Shown one piece after another: positions 26,001 to 33,392 of a stretch of DNA of 64,000 nucleotides. The stretch comes from Verrucomicrobiia bacterium (GTDB lineage Bacteria; Verrucomicrobiota; Verrucomicrobiia; Verrucomicrobiales; DEV007). The stretch covers positions 124,001 to 188,000 of the forward strand of contig JAUIAH010000005.1 in the NCBI GenBank assembly GCA_030425385.1, in the 5' to 3' direction. The stretch's first letter is position 1. Each line of letters begins with the position of its first letter. The notes below the pieces were generated by a model that saw only the letters and a list, made by a program, of their open reading frames with translations, had not been told where the DNA came from and searched no databases. Position numbers and translations under genes: made by a program.

Positions 26001-28750
26001 TGATCATCATAAATGTAGCCAGACTTGTTAGGATCCACATAGTCGGCCCAGAAACGGATCTCATCATGATTGCGTGTCCCATTGCGATCTTCCGCACCGT
26101 CGAAGACAGGCGGCGTGGGATGACTTGCTAACACGTGCACTACCCGACCATTGATCTCCACCGGGACGTCCCAGTGGCTCTTGGAAGAGAGACGGAACAC
26201 GTCCAGTTCTTCTGCCGAATACCAGTCGTTTGGTTCCGCCGTGGCGGGATCGTCTGGCAGCAGGGCGTCCGGCATGTCTTTCCACAAGAACGTCTGGAAG
26301 GTGCGCACTTGGTCTTCCACGATAGGAACCTTGGAAAGGAGCACCATCCCATACTGACCCGGAAAGTTCCCGAACCCAAAGGCGTCTTGGCCGGAACCTT
26401 CCAACTCCCCGTTGTTATCGAGATCGAATCCGGAATCAATCCCCGTGTTCGATGGAGCAAGATAGACGTAGGGATACGTCACACCCGCGAGGCCATTCTG
26501 ACCTTGTTCCAAGTAGTTTGCCTTGAAGAGAGCGACCGCTTCACCAGCCTCATCGTAGTCAAACTCGTTGATGAGAATGACGTCGGCATTGGCTAACTGA
26601 ATGATCTCAGCCACTTGCTGTGCTTGCCCATTGTCAGGGGTGCTGAGATCGGCAATGAGATCGCCTGCATTCCCACGATTGAGCGAGGCGTTGAAAGTGG
26701 CCACGCGAAACTCGCCGGCTGCTCCTGGAATCACCTCCTCTGTCGCCAAGGTGGCGCTGACGAAATCAGGTTTGGTAAACGAGGCTTCGTTTCCGAGCGC
26801 ATCCGTGACCGTCAAGGTCACGGTGTAAGTGCCCGTAGCACTGTAGAAGTGGGTGGGTTCGGCGTCGTCAGACGTTGTCCCATCGCCAAAGTCCCAGGAA
26901 TACTGGAGTTCCCCCGTGCCGCCCGAGATCACCGGGCTGAAGGTGGCCGGTTCGCTCGTGAGAAGCGCACTGGCATTCACCCCAAAGTCCACACTCAAGC
27001 TAGGAGCCTTGACCATATAAAGCACGTTGCCGTCGATCTCGCCATTGGGCAGGAGCTTCTGCACGAACTCACCTTCGTCGTTGGTGGTGATGGCAAAGTC
27101 GTCATCGTTGATGATGGCAAAGACGCCATCTTCTAACACTTCGAAACCTTCCGGCTTATCGTGACCGTAGTTGGGTGCTGCCGTGAGGAGATCTAACACG
27201 ATCTTCTTGGACACCGGAACGATGCCCGCATCAGCCAATTCATCCTCCGTCAGTTGCTCCAAGGTCTTGCCGTCAATCATCCGACCATGAATGCCGTTGT
27301 GCGGATCAGTCACATTCGTCGCCCCTTCGAGATCGATCTCGTAGAACTTCTTGATGGCCGTGCCAGGTCCCGTGGGAAATTTCCCGTCGCGCTCGAGCAC
27401 GACAAATGTCGTGTTTGTCAGAGCGCGAATCTCGCTGTTGGAAAGGTTCGCTTTCTCTTGCAGGTAGAGGAATTCCTCACTCGTGCCGGTGACGAGATCG
27501 AACACCACGATTCGCGTCACGTTGGAATTGGCACGGATGTTGGCCCGATCGTCGACCGGATTGTCGAGAGCTGACTGCATGATGCCCACCAACTTGCGAC
27601 CATCTGGGGTGATGGTGAGCCCTTCCATCCCGCGATTGGGACGGCGATTGCCAAAGACGCGAGGGATGGTCCGACCATTCAGGTTGAATGGATTGATCCG
27701 CTCTAACGTCGTGCCATCCACATTAAAGTGAACAATGTGAGGGCCGTATTCGTCCGATACCCAGAACGTCCCGTCTGGCATAGCCACCAGACCTTCCGAG
27801 TCCAGACCATCGAAGTCACGACCAGCACCGGTGCCGTCCAAGGTGAGTGGCGTTTCTCCCGTGTCACCTGAACCAATCTGGTTAGGCAAGCCCGTGATTT
27901 CGCGCCCTTGCGCGTTCTTAAGCGTGATGACGTCTTCCTTAATCAGCTGACCGTCAACGAGTCGGAAACGTCCAATCTGAGGATGGAAACCCGGTGTTGG
28001 AAAGATCTTCTCACCGGCATTGGGCCCATTGAGATTCGGTCCGCGATCCGTCAGCAGATAGTAGACATCGTCTAACTGCGGGTGCTTAGCCATGCCCGAA
28101 CCGTATCCACCGTTGCGCACTTCACGGCCTTCACTTTCTAACAGAACCGTTGGTGCGTCTGTGGGGATCACTTGTGGGTAGAGCACGCCTTCAGGCTGGC
28201 CCACCAGCTTGATGTTCGTCACCCGCCACAGCGCGCCTTCACCGCCACCCGTGCCGGTCGTGGTGTAGCGGAACGCGAGATAACCAGTGCCCTCCTTGTC
28301 CGAAAGATCAATGTCTCCGGATGCCACCTGCGCGAAGTCCCCGCCTGAAAGGACGGCCGAAAGCGGTTCCCAAGTCGCCGCCGTGGGATCCGCGCCGCCA
28401 TCATAATCGGTGGAAAGCAGCACCTCCAGATCCGGTCCAGAGAATCCACGAATGGTATCAAAGGTGAGGATTTCTCCCATTGCCGCGGCAAAGTCTATGG
28501 CGGGAGAAACGAGCCAGTCATCACTCGCCTCATCAGCGCCAAAGCCATTGGCTTCGGCAAATGTCAGGCCATCACGTTCGGACGCTTCCCAATTCTCATT
28601 GCTAGCCACACTGATGGCCCGCCACGCGCCGAGGGAACCACCGGCAAAGGATTCATCCCACAACGTCTCCTGCGCCGGAAGCAAAGACGTCGTCCAGAGA
28701 GAGCCCGCCATGATGGCTGGCATCGATATACGTGATAGGAGATGTTTCAT
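20030..28750 (-). CDS. Giant secreted phytase-like / nuclease / double 5'-nucleotidase protein
   Basis: 2906 residues with a signal peptide (to about residue 26, ending LLPAQ). In order: a choice-of-anchor/cleaved-adhesin-like domain (about 28-180); an esterase-like phytase domain (about 190-590, YYLLTDRGPNLNGPN, RGMEGLTITPDG); a PKD domain (about 600-670); an endonuclease/exonuclease/phosphatase domain (about 676-1040, VATFNASLNRG, LINEFDYDE, ILGDQNADPND, SDHRLVYVDL); 5'-nucleotidase 1 (about 1044-1630, GNHEFDGGIDEF, LKNGGGIRDTIAG); a choice-of-anchor-I propeller (about 1640-2165); 5'-nucleotidase 2 (about 2168-2757); and a DDFNGDGQSN plus SPDLSTW module to the end. Catalytic residues look intact in each enzyme domain. 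Together they would strip phosphate from extracellular nucleic acids and esters. No Pho box was seen upstream. Confidence 0.88.
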   Translation of the reverse strand: MKHLLSRISMPAIMAGSLWTTSLLPAQETLWDESFAGGSLGAWRAISVASNENWEASERDGLTFAEANGFGADEASDDWLVSPAIDFAAAMGEILTFDTIRGFSGPDLEVLLSTDYDGGADPTAATWEPLSAVLSGGDFAQVASGDIDLSDKEGTGYLAFRYTTTGTGGGEGALWRVTNIKLVGQPEGVLYPQVIPTDAPTVLLESEGREVRNGGYGSGMAKHPQLDDVYYLLTDRGPNLNGPNAGEKIFPTPGFHPQIGRFRLVDGQLIKEDVITLKNAQGREITGLPNQIGSGDTGETPLTLDGTGAGRDFDGLDSEGLVAMPDGTFWVSDEYGPHIVHFNVDGTTLERINPFNLNGRTIPRVFGNRRPNRGMEGLTITPDGRKLVGIMQSALDNPVDDRANIRANSNVTRIVVFDLVTGTSEEFLYLQEKANLSNSEIRALTNTTFVVLERDGKFPTGPGTAIKKFYEIDLEGATNVTDPHNGIHGRMIDGKTLEQLTEDELADAGIVPVSKKIVLDLLTAAPNYGHDKPEGFEVLEDGVFAIINDDDFAITTNDEGEFVQKLLPNGEIDGNVLYMVKAPSLSVDFGVNASALLTSEPATFSPVISGGTGELQYSWDFGDGTTSDDAEPTHFYSATGTYTVTLTVTDALGNEASFTKPDFVSATLATEEVIPGAAGEFRVATFNASLNRGNAGDLIADLSTPDNGQAQQVAEIIQLANADVILINEFDYDEAGEAVALFKANYLEQGQNGLAGVTYPYVYLAPSNTGIDSGFDLDNNGELEGSGQDAFGFGNFPGQYGMVLLSKVPIVEDQVRTFQTFLWKDMPDALLPDDPATAEPNDWYSAEELDVFRLSSKSHWDVPVEINGRVVHVLASHPTPPVFDGAEDRNGTRNHDEIRFWADYVDPNKSGYIYDDHGVMGGLTAGARFVILGDQNADPNDGDSTNNAIDQLLSSALINTSFTPSSAGGAENNDGGNAQTGDPAEDTASFNLRADYVLPSAAGLRVGGSGVYWPISTDVRAKLVAAASDHRLVYVDLSHQVNSAFAMQILHSSDNESSFQDPNTLEPKVLHYASVAQCLEVIAEQEGLPSIHVTAGDHTLPGPFYQAAAEADSKPGLSDIGIFNALGLAANGMGNHEFDGGIDEFAAMLDFAKYPFLAVNLDFANVQLQEGTPAIQIGVDGASVEENAGKVAKSSYIEVGGEKIGLIGRAPADFFNVVADPAMTLPGLDFVGGRDPETNQPLESALGQVLEQVALLESQGINKIILLDHAQDFTGDPLAAEFLNGIDIIVSAGSTGFMANDRVEGPFNLLRAGDSGNAHYPTMQADADGNPVLVVNSEQLYRYVGHLIVGFDADGVVDFVDGRSGPIATTEEAVNLLREAAGQQDAFKPVAQVQAIWDSLQGTPLIQRLFEVVGTTSAPLNGLRADVRSRETNLGRLAADSTLWFANNHVQSEGLPLPAVDIALKNGGGIRDTIAGPNITRLAVSAALAFDNQLAIVEVTAAELLATMENAVSRFPARDGRFPQLAGIYFEFDPSRPGVSDQKALFTGTRIGTLVVTRADGTEDVVVENFQMMGDPSRTFVLATNNFLLTGGDGYRALKAVNDDPNRPAYITELGEQDILSDYIADALGGSVDLSEPLGNPRQGRWSSGRVASSYFAGDDAFDESAAEILDYSYIAQRFFVVNGNDDTIDVLDARDPDNLVLVDQITGMGGAANSLAIHNGVLAVAVQNEEKTEPGWVVFYDTVQLDELNRLEVGVLPDMLTFTPDGKYLLTANEAEPNDDYSVDPHGSISIIHFDVASITDVVELSQREVKTVGFEGLDFFPFLADVFRANGIRIFGQIHDDNGDFVRPSSIAEDLEPEYIAISADSKTAYAVLQENNALAIIDIEAGRLLDLKPLGYKDHSIEGNGFDASNRDDEINIRTWPVLGMYQPDAIVAFESEGKTFLITANEGDARDYDGYSEEVRVDDLDLDPTAYPDAETLQDDAVLGRLKTTTATGDTDGDGDVDQIYSYGARSFSIWSAEGELIFDSGQLLEEIVAERFPEVFNSSNDGTGFDNRSDDKGPEPEGIAVGEIDGRQILFLGLERMGGFMMFDITFPYSPVFLDYVIERNFNVDPEENLSGSGDLGPEGLKFLAADISPTGTDAVAVANEVSGTTTVYEIILPPVPGGFALQVLHSSDNESAFQDPNTLEPKILGYATIVDGLQTLAHRERFGTLHLTAGDHTLPGPFYQASREVEAFGQPGLADIAFYNAMGLTANGIGNHEFDGGIDEFAHLLEAAQYPFIAANLDFSNVMLADGSPAIEIGEDGGSVEENAGKIVRSAYVMVNGEKIGLVGRAPADFFNVVADPDTTLPGLDFFGGRNPDDNQPLVSAVDQVLEQVDLLESKGINKIILLDHAQDFTGDPLSAQNLRGIDIVVAAGSTGFMANADAQGPFNFLRPGDAPGADYPTVREDSEGNTVVVVNSDQLYTYVGNLMVTFDAAGHISRIDDRSGPIATTQEAVALLGEELNLPLQTPSEVARVYDLLQGTDLITTQFEVVGSTAYELNGERADVRSRETNLGRLAADSTLWFARQTLPGVDVDIALKNGGGIRSTILGPNITRLTIGAALAFDNKLAIVELTGSELLATMENAVSRFPARDGRFPQLAGVHLEFDPSKDGVSDQVTLDTASRVKRLVVTRANGEEDVVVEDFVSQGDLSRSFVLATNSFLLTGGDGYRGLQAAGEDPSRMVTTTELGEQAILADYIMDALGGEVALMDPSDSPRVIILEAVEAPEASGLLAQGYTRWQQEQFGSTSLSGTQPGDDFNGDGQSNLFAYAFDLDPRVADARPDIAVEREGEWVSLTFTHRADPELQCQCEFSPDLSTWQTLVEESHYRVEVDRVVGDQRQRTLRIPVDAEIGGAYFRLRVE

Positions 28751-29012
28751 AGAGAGGATACGATCAAGAGAATGGTGGTGTCTACGTTAGACCTTGAAGA
28801 AGGTAACGCCTCCTGTATGCGCGCCACTGAAAGGCGCTGCCATGCGAGAACTGCAACGGTTTCGTCAGAACTAACAAAACCCTTGATCCAATCTTGCAAG
28901 TTGGTCACACGGGCCCTTTCCCGCCATCTGCCAAGTTGACCAGATCGGCACAAAGGGCGCTCTCGGCGAGCAAAGTGAATGGAATCGAGGCCGATTCCGT
29001 CTAAGGTTAGCC

Positions 29013-29996
29013 ATGCCCTCTACGTCCCCTCTTTCTACCATTGCCTGCGCCACCTTGTGGTTGGGCACCCTGCTTCCTCTCTCTGCCGTCGAAACCACCC
29101 TCTACAGCACCGATTTCTCAGAATTTGAGCTCGGAGACGACACCCTGGTCGGGAACAATGGATGGATGAGCACGCACCCTCTCGAGGGCTTACACGGCAC
29201 GCTTGATGGTATCTTTGAAGCAGGCAATCGCAGTGGGAACATTGGCTTTGGGATCCCAGCGGAGAGTGAGGATGACTTCAATGTCGTCACCCTCTGGCGT
29301 CCCATCGATGTCGACCCCATCGCCGACGGCACCCTGATCCACTTCTCCGTCGACACCGCGATCGCCGATTCGGACAACGATTTCTATGACAGCTTCTACT
29401 ACTCGATCTACAACCAAGACGACACGTTGTTAGGGAGCGTCATCTTCGACAACACGGTGGAGAACTTCGGCATCTGGCGCTATGATGGCGAGGACTTCGA
29501 CGACTTAGATATCCGCTTCAACCATGGGCAGTCGTATCATTTGGAAATGACGATCGATTTCGCCAACAATCTTTGGACGGCAACTCTCGACGATCTGACA
29601 CTCTTCCAAGATTCCCCATTCACCAGCGGTGACGTGATCATGAATCTCGGAGACGTGGCTGCTGAATGGGAAATCGATGACCTCGACAATCCCGGCACGA
29701 ACTGGATGTACTTCGACAACTGGTCCGTGCGCGCCTCCAGCACCGAGGAAGAACCAACAGAACCCGATGCGATTGACGATCTCCAAATGGTCATCACCTC
29801 CATGGGCACGGCCGAACTCAGCTGGTCCGGTAACGTCGGAGACCGTTTCCTCGTCGAAATCAGCGACCAGTTGCAGTCGTGGAACGGCGACCACCCCAAC
29901 GCCGCGGTCACCGCCACTGCCTCGGGAGCGACGTTCACGGACGAGACTAACGGAAGCACGGCACGCTTCTACCGCGTCCGCCGCCTCACGGACTGA
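29013..29996 (+). CDS. Secreted beta-sandwich protein with common C-terminal module
   Basis: 327 residues, signal peptide MPSTSPLSTIACATLWLGTL with cleavage likely near LSAVE. Residues about 28-235 look like a LamG/concanavalin-like sandwich (TDFSEFELGDDTLVGNNGW, IHFSVDTAIADSDNDFY, NWMYFDNWSVRA). The last 75 residues form the module shared with other secreted proteins here, with VEISDQLQSW and the end RFYRVRRLTD. No enzymatic residues recognised. It is divergent from the giant phosphatase gene across 262 bases and convergent with the DoxX gene. Confidence 0.75.
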   Translation: MPSTSPLSTIACATLWLGTLLPLSAVETTLYSTDFSEFELGDDTLVGNNGWMSTHPLEGLHGTLDGIFEAGNRSGNIGFGIPAESEDDFNVVTLWRPIDVDPIADGTLIHFSVDTAIADSDNDFYDSFYYSIYNQDDTLLGSVIFDNTVENFGIWRYDGEDFDDLDIRFNHGQSYHLEMTIDFANNLWTATLDDLTLFQDSPFTSGDVIMNLGDVAAEWEIDDLDNPGTNWMYFDNWSVRASSTEEEPTEPDAIDDLQMVITSMGTAELSWSGNVGDRFLVEISDQLQSWNGDHPNAAVTATASGATFTDETNGSTARFYRVRRLTD

Positions 29997-30009
29997 CCCC
30001 TCCGCCTTG

Positions 30010-30381
30010 TCACGTTCCGTGAAAGAGAATCACAAGCACCGAGAGGACGAGCATCCCTGAGGCCGGAAGGGCTTTCTTCGGCGGGTCCTTGACTTTGAAA
30101 TGCATGACGATAGCTCCGAGCATGAGGAGCGCCATTCCTGCGGCAGCTGGCTTCACGAGTGAAGGCACCCAAATGCCGACCACGAGGGAGAGGGCGAGAA
30201 GACCCTTGAGACTGCCGATGACGTAGACCGCCCAAGAAGGAAGACCATAAGCAGAGAATTCCTCTTTCATGTCTCCCGCCGAGCCGGGCCGGTATCCCGT
30301 CGACTGGTTGAAGCGAAGGATCCAAACATTGAAGATCCCGAGAGCGATGATCACCTGTGAAGCGAGGGCTACCTTGTCCAT
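30010..30381 (-). CDS. DoxX-like membrane protein
   Basis: 123 residues with about four hydrophobic helices (roughly 5-22, 48-66, 72-92, 103-121) and the pattern FRFNQSTGYRPGS, as in DoxX-like/SURF4-like small membrane proteins. The exact role of this subfamily is unknown. It is convergent with the gene ending at 29996. The 269 bases to the Doc toxin gene (30382-30650) hold no frame I would call. Confidence 0.7.
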   Translation of the reverse strand: MDKVALASQVIIALGIFNVWILRFNQSTGYRPGSAGDMKEEFSAYGLPSWAVYVIGSLKGLLALSLVVGIWVPSLVKPAAAGMALLMLGAIVMHFKVKDPPKKALPASGMLVLSVLVILFHGT

Positions 30382-30650
30382 GAGTCGTTTCTCAGGTAGT
30401 AAGGAGCGAACAAGCCGCCACTGTCCAGCTCAATACGCGGCTGCGTGGGTGAGGGTGAGGGCGAAGGATGAGCTTGCCTTTGCACCAATCGATTATCGGG
30501 AAGGCGCGCCTGTCGATGAATGGTCGGGGATCATGGCTGAGGAGTGCGCACCGCCATGCACACGCCAAGTGAGAAGGACAAACGGCATGGCCAGGCGACC
30601 GCGAGTTTGGCGTCCACGCATTCCTAGGACTTTGATAGGAAATGAATGCG

Positions 30651-31055
30651 TTAGTCTTCGCTCAGAGGGCCCGAATGTTCTCTGAGCCATTTGGCGAAGG
30701 AGTCTTCCGTGTGTTCGCCAGCGGCGAGTGCAATGTACTGGATGTACTTCTCGGCTTCTGAGAGTAGGACCTCACGCTGATAGAGAGCGAGGAATGTTTC
30801 GCAAATGACTGCAGCAATGCGCTTATTCCCATCCACGAAAGGATGATTCTTTGATAGACCATAGGCGTAGCTTGCCGCTAATGCGTAAACATCCGGGTTC
30901 GCATAGGCCCATAGCTGCTTGGGGCGAGCGAGGGCTGACTCCAGCATGCCGTGATCTCGAATGCCATCACCTCCACCGTGTTCAGCTAACTGGCGACTGT
31001 GAATCGCTTTGACAACATCTTCTTCGAACCATGCAGGCTCGTCTGGCGGAATCAT
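30651..31055 (-). CDS. doc: Doc-type (Fic fold) toxin of a toxin-antitoxin pair
   Basis: 134 residues of the death-on-curing family. The Fic motif reads HPFVDGNKRIA (about residues 70-80), with catalytic His, Asp and the Asn-Lys of Doc, which phosphorylates elongation factor Tu. The upstream pattern HGGGDGIRDHGMLESALARP is typical of Doc. Start ATG 31055 overlaps the antitoxin stop by 4 bases. No disabling mutation is seen, so the toxin is probably functional. Confidence 0.9.
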   Translation of the reverse strand: MIPPDEPAWFEEDVVKAIHSRQLAEHGGGDGIRDHGMLESALARPKQLWAYANPDVYALAASYAYGLSKNHPFVDGNKRIAAVICETFLALYQREVLLSEAEKYIQYIALAAGEHTEDSFAKWLREHSGPLSED

Positions 31056-31279
31056 TGGGCCAGTTTCCGGAGCAGGTTACGGTTCTTGCGCATGACCATC
31101 TCGGCAGCATCGAGCTGCCGTTGCTTGACCTCATCCCAGGGCGTCAGCTGCACGCCATCAGGTGTTTCCGTCACCGTGAGTGTATCTCCCTTGCCGACAC
31201 GGAGCTTCGCGAGCATTTCCTTAGGCAGTACGATCCCAACGGAGTTGCCGATCTGTGTGATCTTCACTTTCTGTGTCAT
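31052..31279 (-). CDS. AbrB/MazE-type antitoxin
   Basis: 75 residues with the swapped-hairpin SpoVT-AbrB DNA-binding fold: KITQIGNSVGIVLPKEMLAK then LRVGKGDTLTVTETPDG, followed by an acidic-basic tail that probably wraps the Doc toxin. It is the first gene of the pair and overlaps doc by ATGA. A strong promoter sits so close that the mRNA is probably leaderless, and an inverted repeat within it fits autorepression. Confidence 0.9.
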   Translation of the reverse strand: MTQKVKITQIGNSVGIVLPKEMLAKLRVGKGDTLTVTETPDGVQLTPWDEVKQRQLDAAEMVMRKNRNLLRKLAQ

Positions 31280-31284
31280 GACTG

Positions 31285-31312
31285 ATTATAACATCCGTTA
31301 TGACGGAATCAA
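31285..31312 (-). promoter_or_regulatory. Promoter and operator of the AbrB-Doc pair
   Basis: Read on the minus strand: -35-like TTGATT (31307-31312), a 16-base spacer, and a perfect TATAAT -10 (31285-31290). Only 5 bases separate the -10 from the antitoxin ATG (31277-31279), so transcription should begin at or next to the start codon. The inverted repeat ATAAC-ATCC-GTTAT (31288-31301) overlaps the -10 and the spacer, a good site for antitoxin binding. Confidence 0.65.
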
Positions 31313-31402
31313 CTCGTTTCCAATCTATGCTCTTCACCTGGCCTTCAGATTGGCGGAGTCGGTAAATGAAAACGCTGCTCTTCCTTCTGATTACCTGGCA
31401 TC

Positions 31403-32085
31403 TCACCTTGCCCTTCGTTCTTGGGTGAGGGCGAAGGTCTTGGTGAACTGCGTGGCAAAGGCGAATCCTGCCACTTGCCAAAACCACACACTCGTGACCA
31501 GGAAGCCGACACCAAAGGCTAACAGACCGAGAAAGGAAAGCACCATCGCGGCAAGCGCGATGCCCCAAGCGTGCCAATAGCCTCTTCCAGTTTGGAACAC
31601 GCGCCTTAGCGCTTTCAGTGGATTGAAGACCTCGCTGGGATCGCGCGCATAACAGTAGTGCGACATGTATCCCGGCACGGCTGCGGTCGCGACCAGCCAT
31701 AGGGGGATGGAGAGCAGGTGGAGCTCAGGGCGCTCATAGTGCCAGGCGAGGCACTCGATGATCACGGCGCGTGGTACTCGATCATTCCTAGCAAGGTGAT
31801 GACGCCATCACGCAGTCGTTGCGGATAGTTTGTCCACGCGGGCCACGCCGATAGTCCATGCTGCATCCGGTGCGTCATCTCGATGCGGTGTCCCATGTTG
31901 AGGATCCAGCCAATCACGGGGATGCCAAGCAGGCAGGCTCCCTTCACGATTTCCCATCGGGAGAGCGCCGATTGCAGAGGGAAGCAGAAAGCCGCTCGCA
32001 GCGACAACGGTGTGGCCAGGTTGATCTCACAGCCGTTTCTTTCATCCCGAAGGGAATCCTTGGCACGATTAGGTTCCGTTGGCAT
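31403..32085 (-). pseudogene. DUF4013-like membrane protein gene split by a frameshift
   Basis: Two frames overlap by 4 bases (31762-31765, GTGA). The first (from ATG 32085) gives 107 residues with helix IVKGACLLGIPVIGWILNMG and SAWPAWTNYPQRLRDGVITL; the second (GTG 31765 to 31403) gives 120 residues with PGYMSHYCYARDPSEVF, GYWHAWGIALAAMVLSFLGL and SVWFWQVAGFAFA. Joined by a one-base shift they give about 226 residues, the length and order of a single DUF4013-type protein. A recent indel or sequencing error is the simplest reading; genuine coupled half-proteins are possible. Function of the family is unknown. Confidence 0.6.
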
Positions 32086-32166
32086 CGCCTTGTCCCCCGA
32101 ATCATCGGGGCAATCACCCCCCGTGCAACGTGTGATTGTGGGAGGGGCAAATTACCACTTGCAGCA

Positions 32167-32589
32167 ATGCCCATATTTGCGATAATTACAATAACTACTC
32201 GTTCCCGTGCTTTGAAACAACTTGCTCTGATCACCATCTTCGTTGCCGCCGCGTGGCTGATCGCCGTGGCGGTCTATGCCCTCTACGAATGCACGTTGCT
32301 GGACAAGGGCTATGATCCCACAACCTCGGCCAATCATCGCGAAGGCTTGATCAACGCTCTCAACTACGCCTTTCCCATCGCGGTGGGCTGTTTGCTGTTC
32401 ATTCTGAGGACAAACAAGACGGATCCTCTCGGTGCGGAGATGTTTCTTCTGTGCATGATCACGGCGGTGCTGGCGACTTTCTTGGTCCTGAAGGCCAAGG
32501 AGCAGGCGTTTCCCAATCACTCCAGCGAGTTCACCAAAGCGATCTGGTGGCTTCCAAATGCGGAAGAGGTGGACATGGATGATTTCTAG
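32167..32589 (+). CDS. Small membrane protein of unknown function
   Basis: 140 residues from ATG 32167 (MPIFAIITITTRSRALKQ); the longer frame to 31858 runs antisense to the DUF4013 gene and is not used. Three hydrophobic helices (about 18-42, 64-84, 91-111) alternate with short charged loops, ending in an acidic tail AEEVDMDDF. No family was recognised. It precedes the tlyA gene by 50 bases in the same direction. Confidence 0.6.
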   Translation: MPIFAIITITTRSRALKQLALITIFVAAAWLIAVAVYALYECTLLDKGYDPTTSANHREGLINALNYAFPIAVGCLLFILRTNKTDPLGAEMFLLCMITAVLATFLVLKAKEQAFPNHSSEFTKAIWWLPNAEEVDMDDF

Positions 32590-32639
32590 GAGACACCGCT
32601 GCTTGCAACCGGGGCGAGCTGACTTCAGGCTGCCAGCGC

Positions 32640-33392
32640 ATGCCTGCGGCTCCTTCACCGAAGAAAGAACGGCTCGACCAGCACTTGGTGCGTCATGGCC
32701 TCGCTGATTCTCGCGAGCAAGCCAAGCGTCTGATCCTGGCAGGCGAAGTCATGGTCGGCACAACCGTGTGGGACAAGCCCAGCATGGCGGTACCTATGGG
32801 AACGCTGGCCACCGTCAAGGCGAAGCCGAAATACGTGAGTCGCGGTGGTCTCAAACTTGAAGGCGCACTCGAAGCCTTCGGCCTCTCACCCGAAGGCAAG
32901 GTGTGCTTCGATGCTGGGGCGTCCACCGGCGGCTTCACGGATTGCCTGCTCCAAGGAGAGGCCACCAAAGTGTACGCCTACGATGTGGGCACGAATCAAC
33001 TGGTGTGGAAGTTGCGTCAGGATCCCCGTGTGATCGTGCGCGAGAAATTCAATGTCCGCCACATGACTGCGGACGACGTCGGTGAACCCGTCGATCTCGT
33101 GGTGCTCGACGTCTCATTCATTTCCCTAACAAACATTCTACCAGCCTGCTGGCAGATCCTGAGGCCAAGTGCCGACGTCGTTTGCTTGATCAAGCCTCAG
33201 TTTGAATTGGAGCGTGACGACGTGGGGAAAGGAGGCATCGTGCGCGAAGCCGCCCTGCGCGCACGCGCGGTCACGAAGATCCAGCGCTTCGTCGAAGACC
33301 GCTTGAACGGGAAATGGTGTGGCGTGATCGACTCCCCCATCACCGGCACAGATGGCAATCAAGAATTCCTGGCATGGCTGCAACCCACATAG
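32640..33392 (+). CDS. tlyA: TlyA-family rRNA 2'-O-methyltransferase
   Basis: 250 residues: an S4 RNA-binding domain (about 8-68, RLDQHLVRHGLADSREQAKR and KYVSRGGLKLEGAL) followed by an FtsJ-type methyltransferase with the SAM-binding FDAGASTGGFTDCLLQ (about 90-105), DLVVLDVSFIS and CLIKPQFELERDDVGKGG. TlyA methylates ribose in 16S and/or 23S rRNA; the name hemolysin A is historical. It overlaps the NAD kinase gene by 19 bases, a common tlyA-nadK pairing. Confidence 0.93.
   Translation: MPAAPSPKKERLDQHLVRHGLADSREQAKRLILAGEVMVGTTVWDKPSMAVPMGTLATVKAKPKYVSRGGLKLEGALEAFGLSPEGKVCFDAGASTGGFTDCLLQGEATKVYAYDVGTNQLVWKLRQDPRVIVREKFNVRHMTADDVGEPVDLVVLDVSFISLTNILPACWQILRPSADVVCLIKPQFELERDDVGKGGIVREAALRARAVTKIQRFVEDRLNGKWCGVIDSPITGTDGNQEFLAWLQPT

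Noticed and set aside
30493-30690. 65-residue open frame upstream of the Doc gene
   Set aside because: Composition is not protein-like, it overlaps the toxin 3' end, and it lacks a ribosome-binding site.
31755-31770. Programmed ribosomal frameshift joining the DUF4013 halves
   Set aside because: No slippery heptamer is present at the junction (GCGCCGTGATC).
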